Below are positions 6,245 to 9,505 of a stretch of DNA of 9,505 nucleotides, piece after piece. The position numbers were made by a program, and so were the translations under genes. The stretch covers positions 1 through 9,505 of the forward strand of contig JAUZEX010000871.1 in assembly GCA_030838815.1 (NCBI GenBank). Direction: 5' to 3'. The notes beneath the pieces are model-generated. The model was given only the letters and a program-made list of their open reading frames with translations. It was not told the DNA's origin and did not search any database. Positions within the stretch are counted from its first letter, which is position 1. The number at the start of each line of letters is the position of its first letter. The stretch is from Actinomycetota bacterium (GTDB lineage: Bacteria > Actinomycetota > Acidimicrobiia > IMCC26256 > BP-133).

Positions 6245-7546
6245 GTGAGCGAGCGGGCGGCAAGGCTCGGTCCCGGTGCAGCCGGTGCGACGCTCAGCCG
6301 AGTCGTCCGGGTGGCGCGGGCGGTCGCCTTTGGACCCGTGACCTCCTTCACCCACGGTGTTCTCACGGTGTCCCGGGAGGAGGCGGGCGGGCTGCTGGCG
6401 CATCCCGCCCTCGGCTCGACCAGGCTGTCGTGGGCGAGTCCGGGCGAGTCCGTCCGCATCGTCAAGGTGCTCGACGCCGTCGAACCCCGCACCAAGGGAC
6501 CGGGCGGCGGCGGGATCTTTCCCGGTTTCGTCGGCCGGGCCCGACCCCAGGGGCGGGGCGAGACGCACGCGCTGCGGGGGACGGCGGTGGTGGCCGCCGG
6601 GTACCTTCCCCGGGCCCAGGAGGCGATCGTCGAGATGTCGGGCCCGGCGGCCGCGCTCTCCCCTCTGGGCGGGACCCACAACCTCGTCGTCGAGTTCGAA
6701 CCGACCGACGGGGCGGCCTGGGAGGACGTCGACGACGCCCTCCGGCGCGGCGTCCTGCGGCTGGCCGTCCGTCTGGCTGACGCCGCCGCGGCGGGCGACG
6801 GGCCGCCCGACGCCGTCGAGGCCGTCTCCGGCGGGAGCCCGGGCCGGCAGGGGGACCTCCCCCGGGTCGGGGTGGTCACCAACCTCCAGACCCAGGGCCG
6901 CTTCAAGGACGTCTTCGTCTACGGCCGCAGCTTCGGGGCCTCGCTGCCCACCCTCGTCGACGCCGGCGATCTCGACGACGGCGCGGTGGTGAGCGGCCAG
7001 TTCGGCCATCCCGGGTTGAAGAACCCGACCTTCCTCCACCAGAACCATCCGGTGGTCGAGGCCCTCCGGGCCCGCCACGGCCGCGACCTCGTCTTCGCCG
7101 GGGTGGTGCTCTCCCCCGAACCGGTCGACCAGGCCGGCAAGGAGCTGATCTCGGCCCACGCCGCTCGTGTGTGCGCCGCGGCCGGGTTCGACGCCGCGGT
7201 GGTGACGAAGGAGGGCGGCGGCAACGCCGACGGCGACATGGCGCTGAAGATGGACGCCCTCGAGGACCTCGGGATCACCGCCGTCGGCCTCTTCGCCGAG
7301 ATGGCCGGCGCCGAGGGCACCGCCCCGCCGGTCGTCGTCCCGCCCGAGCGGGCCACGGCGATGGTGAGCACGGGGAACTACGACGAGCGCCTCACCCTGC
7401 CGGCCGTCGAGCGCGCCCTCGGCGGAGCCCGGATCGACCTCGTCGGGACGGCGGCCACCGCCGCCCTCGACGTTCCCACCGCCGTCGTCTACTGCGCCCT
7501 CAGCCCCCTCGGGTGGGGCCGCCTGACCTGCCGGGAGGCGGCGTGA
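6245..7546 (+). CDS. GrdE-like component B alpha/beta subunit of a glycine/sarcosine/betaine reductase-type complex
   Basis: A 433-residue homologue of GrdE (classical GrdE is about 428), the component B proprotein that binds the amine substrate in Stickland reductases. Matching blocks are PGESVRIVKVLDAVEPR (66-82), GGIFPGFVG (89-97), a central YGRSFGASLPTL (226-237), DDGAVVSG (244-251), HQNHPVVEALRARHGRDL (265-282) and the EGGGNADGDM region (323-332). Classical GrdE is cleaved at a cysteine shortly after VSG to give a pyruvoyl group. Here that position is Phe253 (SGQFGHPGLKN) and no Cys lies nearby, so this mode of maturation seems lost. The GTG at 6245 was chosen because AGGAGG overlaps positions 6236-6241 and the N-terminus then has family length; GTG 6233 is an alternative. 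The stop overlaps the start of the GrdB-like gene (GTGA), so translation is coupled. Family assignment is firm; the substrate is unknown. Confidence 0.88.
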   Translation: MSERAARLGPGAAGATLSRVVRVARAVAFGPVTSFTHGVLTVSREEAGGLLAHPALGSTRLSWASPGESVRIVKVLDAVEPRTKGPGGGGIFPGFVGRARPQGRGETHALRGTAVVAAGYLPRAQEAIVEMSGPAAALSPLGGTHNLVVEFEPTDGAAWEDVDDALRRGVLRLAVRLADAAAAGDGPPDAVEAVSGGSPGRQGDLPRVGVVTNLQTQGRFKDVFVYGRSFGASLPTLVDAGDLDDGAVVSGQFGHPGLKNPTFLHQNHPVVEALRARHGRDLVFAGVVLSPEPVDQAGKELISAHAARVCAAAGFDAAVVTKEGGGNADGDMALKMDALEDLGITAVGLFAEMAGAEGTAPPVVVPPERATAMVSTGNYDERLTLPAVERALGGARIDLVGTAATAALDVPTAVVYCALSPLGWGRLTCREAA

Positions 7547-8895
7547 CGCGAGTCGTCCACTACGTGAACCAATTCTTTGCCGGGCAGGGCGGTGAGGAGG
7601 CAGCCGGGAACCCCCCGTGCTTCGTCGCCGGCCCGATCGGCCCCGGGCGGCGGCTTCAGACCCTGCTCGGCGATGGCTTTGAGATCGTGGCCACCGTGTG
7701 GTGCGGCGACGACTACGCCGCCGGACGCCCGGACGCGGCCGACGAGATCGTCGCCCTGATGGCGCAGGCGAAGCCCGATGTTGTGGTGGCCGGCCCCGCC
7801 TTCGGGAGCGGCCGCTACGGGCTGGCCTGCGCCCGGGTGGCCGCCGCCGCCGGCCGGGCCGGTTGGGCGGCGCTGGCGGCCATGCACGAGGACAATCCCG
7901 GCCTCGACGAGGCGGACGGCGCGCCCGTGGTCGCCTCCGGCGCCACCAGCCGGGAGATGAAGCCCTCCCTCGACCGGTTGGCGCCGGCCGTGCGGAAAGT
8001 GGCCGCCGGTCAGGCCCTGACCCGAGCCGACGGCCGGGCGGGGCGCGTTCCCCGCCGCGGCGTCATGTCCGAGGCCTCCGCTGCGGTCCGGGCCGTGAAC
8101 CTGGCCCTGGCCCGCCTCGGCGGGGACCGTGAACGGAGCGAGGTGCCGTTGCCCCGCTTCGACCGCGTCACCCCGGCGGCACCGATCAGCGACGCGTCCA
8201 CGGCCGTGGTCGCGCTGCTCACCGAAGGAGCGCTTGTTCCCGACGGCAATCCGGACGGGCTCGAGTCGGCCCGGGCGACGCGCTGGCTCCGCTACCCGAT
8301 CGACGGCGTCGACGCCCTGCCGGCGGGCCGGTGGCGCTCCACCCACGGCGGCTTTTCCACCGTGTGGGCCAACGAGGACCCGCACCGGATCCTCCCCCTC
8401 GACGTGGCCCGGGCGCTGGAACGGGAAGGCGCCATCGGCCGCCTCCACGGGGAGTACCTGGTCACGGTCGGTAATGGGACTGCGGTCGCGAACGCCCGGC
8501 GCTTCGGTGTCGAGTGGGCCGCCGACCTGCGCTCCTCGGAGGTGAGGGCGGCGATCCTCACCGCCACTTGAGGGACCGGAACGCGTTGCGGGTCAACGCT
8601 GGCGAAAGAACTGGAACGGGCCGGGATCCCCACGGCACTGCTGTGCAACCTGGTCGGCATCGCCCAGCGGGTGGGCGCGCCACGCATCGTCCCGACCCGG
8701 GGAATCCCTTATCCCGCCGGCGATCCGAGCCTCGCCCCCGAGGCGGAGCGCGCCTGGCGCCGCCGCCTCCTGGAACGCGCCCTGGTGGCCGTCTCCACGG
8801 CTGTCGAGGGCCCCACCGTCTTCGAAGTGGAAGGGGCCGACCCGATGTCGACTGGTTCCGGGCGTGAGCCGAAGCCAGGGGTCAGCGCCCGGTGA
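7543..8895 (+). CDS. GrdB-like selenoprotein (component B, selenocysteine at codon 343)
   Basis: A 450-residue homologue of GrdB/GrdF/GrdH, the selenocysteine subunit of component B. N-terminal RVVHYVNQFFAGQGGEE (3-19), VAGPAFGSGRYG (82-93), PRFDRV (204-209), THGGF...WANEDPHRILPLDV (267-288) and VTVGNGTAVAN (308-318) are family blocks. The frame reaches AAILTAT and then TGA at 8569-8571. Without any start codon, family sequence continues: GTGTRCGSTLAKELERAGIP (344-363), VGAPRIVPTRGIPYPAGDP and EGPTVFEV. This is where GrdB carries U in its TUGTCTRCG motif. A SECIS-like hairpin follows the TGA. The UGA is therefore read as selenocysteine, and the real stop is at 8893-8895. The downstream Cys at +6 (Cys349) is kept, but the +3 position is Gly346 rather than Cys. 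The GTG start at 7543 overlaps the preceding stop, with GGGAGG at 7532-7537. A tail of about 20 residues after EVEGAD is unfamiliar. Confidence 0.9.
8569..8571 (+). other. UGA selenocysteine codon
   Basis: This in-frame TGA is codon 343 of the GrdB-like gene, preceded by ILTAT and followed by GTGTRCG. In known GrdB proteins selenocysteine occupies this exact place (T-U-G-T-C-T-R-C-G). The conserved domain continues in the same frame for 107 codons and no start codon precedes the conserved part. Confidence 0.87.
8583..8599 (+). promoter_or_regulatory. Bacterial SECIS-like hairpin
   Basis: GCGTTG (8583-8588) and CAACGC (8594-8599) form a perfect 6-bp stem capped by CGGGT (8589-8593). The loop holds adjacent G and U (8592-8593), the feature SelB reads in bacterial SECIS elements. 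The stem starts 11 nt after the UGA, matching the spacing seen in E. coli fdhF. The hairpin lies inside the coding sequence, as is normal in bacteria. Confidence 0.75.
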
Positions 8896-9505
8896 GCGCG
8901 GCCCGTCCGGCGGTGGTGGCTGCGAGCCAGGTGCTGGCCCACACACCCGGCCTTGCTCGCCTCGGCTCCAAACCGGTTCGCACGCTGGACGGCCAGCCCG
9001 AGTTGGAGGCCCGCTTCCTGGCTGCGCTGCGGGCCTTTCCCGAGGCGGTCGCCTATGCGCCGCACCAGGCCTATCTCGGTTCGATCCATCCCCGGGCGCT
9101 ACCGCCCCGGCCCTGGACCGATCCGGCCACCGCAACGGCGCAAGCGGCCGGGCGCTTCGGACCGGCGGGGGAGATGATGCCCGAGGCCGAGTTCCTCGGC
9201 CTCATGGCGGCCATGGACCACTTCGGGCTCCTGGCCCTCGGGCCCGAGGCGGCCGATGCGGCGCTGGCCGCCCTGGCGGCTCATCCGATGGCCAAGTGGT
9301 TCGACCTCGACCGGATCGAGACGGCCCGCGGGGACGCCGAGGCGGTGGCGGCGGAGCCCGGCGCTCTGGCGGTGGTATCCGGGTCCGGGGCCGCGCCGGC
9401 GGCGGCCATGCGCCGGGCCCACGACGGCGACGAAGCGCTCTCCGCCGCGGTTGTGCTGGAGAACCTGGCCGCCAAGGCGACCGCCTGCCTGGCGCTGATC
9501 CACCT
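8892..9505 (+). CDS. GrdC-like component C subunit of a glycine reductase-type complex, N-terminal part
   Basis: The first 204 residues of a gene that continues past the window. It resembles GrdC, the component C subunit that with GrdD turns the selenium-bound acyl intermediate into an acyl phosphate; GrdC has a thiolase/FabH-like fold. Recognisable blocks are VLAHTPGLARLGSKPVR (14-30), VAYAPHQAYLGSIHP (53-67), PPRPWTD (71-77), RFGPAGEMMPEAEFLGLM (88-105), AHPMAKWFDL (130-139), RRAHDGDEAL (174-183) and ENLAAKATA (190-198). The GTG start overlaps the GrdB-like stop (GTGA at 8892-8895), so the three genes form one translationally coupled unit. Overlap at both junctions also supports reading through the UGA at 8569, since otherwise a gap of about 320 nt would separate the genes. 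A GrdD homologue may follow outside the window. The product acylated in this organism is unknown. Confidence 0.85.
   Translation, partial: MSAARPAVVAASQVLAHTPGLARLGSKPVRTLDGQPELEARFLAALRAFPEAVAYAPHQAYLGSIHPRALPPRPWTDPATATAQAAGRFGPAGEMMPEAEFLGLMAAMDHFGLLALGPEAADAALAALAAHPMAKWFDLDRIETARGDAEAVAAEPGALAVVSGSGAAPAAAMRRAHDGDEALSAAVVLENLAAKATACLALIH

Noticed and set aside
8514..8895. Separate small genes downstream of the TGA at 8571 (for example starts at 8514 or 8671)
   Set aside because: The conserved GrdB sequence begins directly after the TGA in the same frame, before any possible start codon. The 8514 frame is a different, shadow frame.

Overview
This 9.5-kb window is GC-rich DNA with GTG starts, GC-loaded third codon positions and translationally coupled genes. 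Its regulator belongs to the sigma-54-independent AcoR-like type. Together these point to a high-GC actinobacterium (Actinomycetota), although no marker gene fixes the lineage. It looks like an accessory catabolic locus, and no mobile element, tRNA, rRNA or CRISPR array is visible.

Left part, minus strand (1-1468): a luciferase-like (LLM class) flavin-dependent oxidoreductase is followed, 39 nt downstream, by the N-terminus of a secreted lipoprotein that runs off the window and is probably the binding protein of an ABC transporter. A 289-nt divergent intergenic region (1469-1757) carries two inverted repeats of the form GTCGCA-N3-TGCGAC.

Middle, plus strand (1758-6095): a full-length AcoR-like regulator (GAF, degenerate AAA+, Fis-type helix-turn-helix); a bifunctional riboflavin-biosynthesis gene ribBA, with a third copy of the same inverted repeat in its promoter region; and a second regulator that is a paralogue of the first but starts exactly where the GAF domain ends. 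The shared operator suggests that the regulator, the flavin enzyme and the flavin-supply gene form one small regulon.

Right part, plus strand (6245-9505): three overlapping genes encode homologues of glycine/sarcosine/betaine reductase. They are a GrdE-like component B alpha/beta proprotein, a GrdB-like component B subunit and a GrdC-like component C subunit (cut by the window edge). The GrdB-like gene contains an in-frame UGA (8569-8571). Conserved family sequence continues for 107 codons behind it and a bacterial SECIS-like hairpin lies just downstream, so I annotate it as a selenoprotein of 450 residues rather than a gene ending at 8571. The GrdE-like protein lacks the cysteine from which the pyruvoyl cofactor of classical GrdE is made, and the GrdB-like protein has lost one cysteine of its selenocysteine motif. 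The chemistry may therefore differ from the Stickland enzyme of clostridia. No grdA, thioredoxin or sel genes lie in the window.

The main candidate for a new system is this selenocysteine-dependent Grd-type module in an actinobacterium, placed next to a flavin monooxygenase, a dedicated RibBA and a paired full-length/GAF-less regulator. The substrate cannot be read from the sequence.
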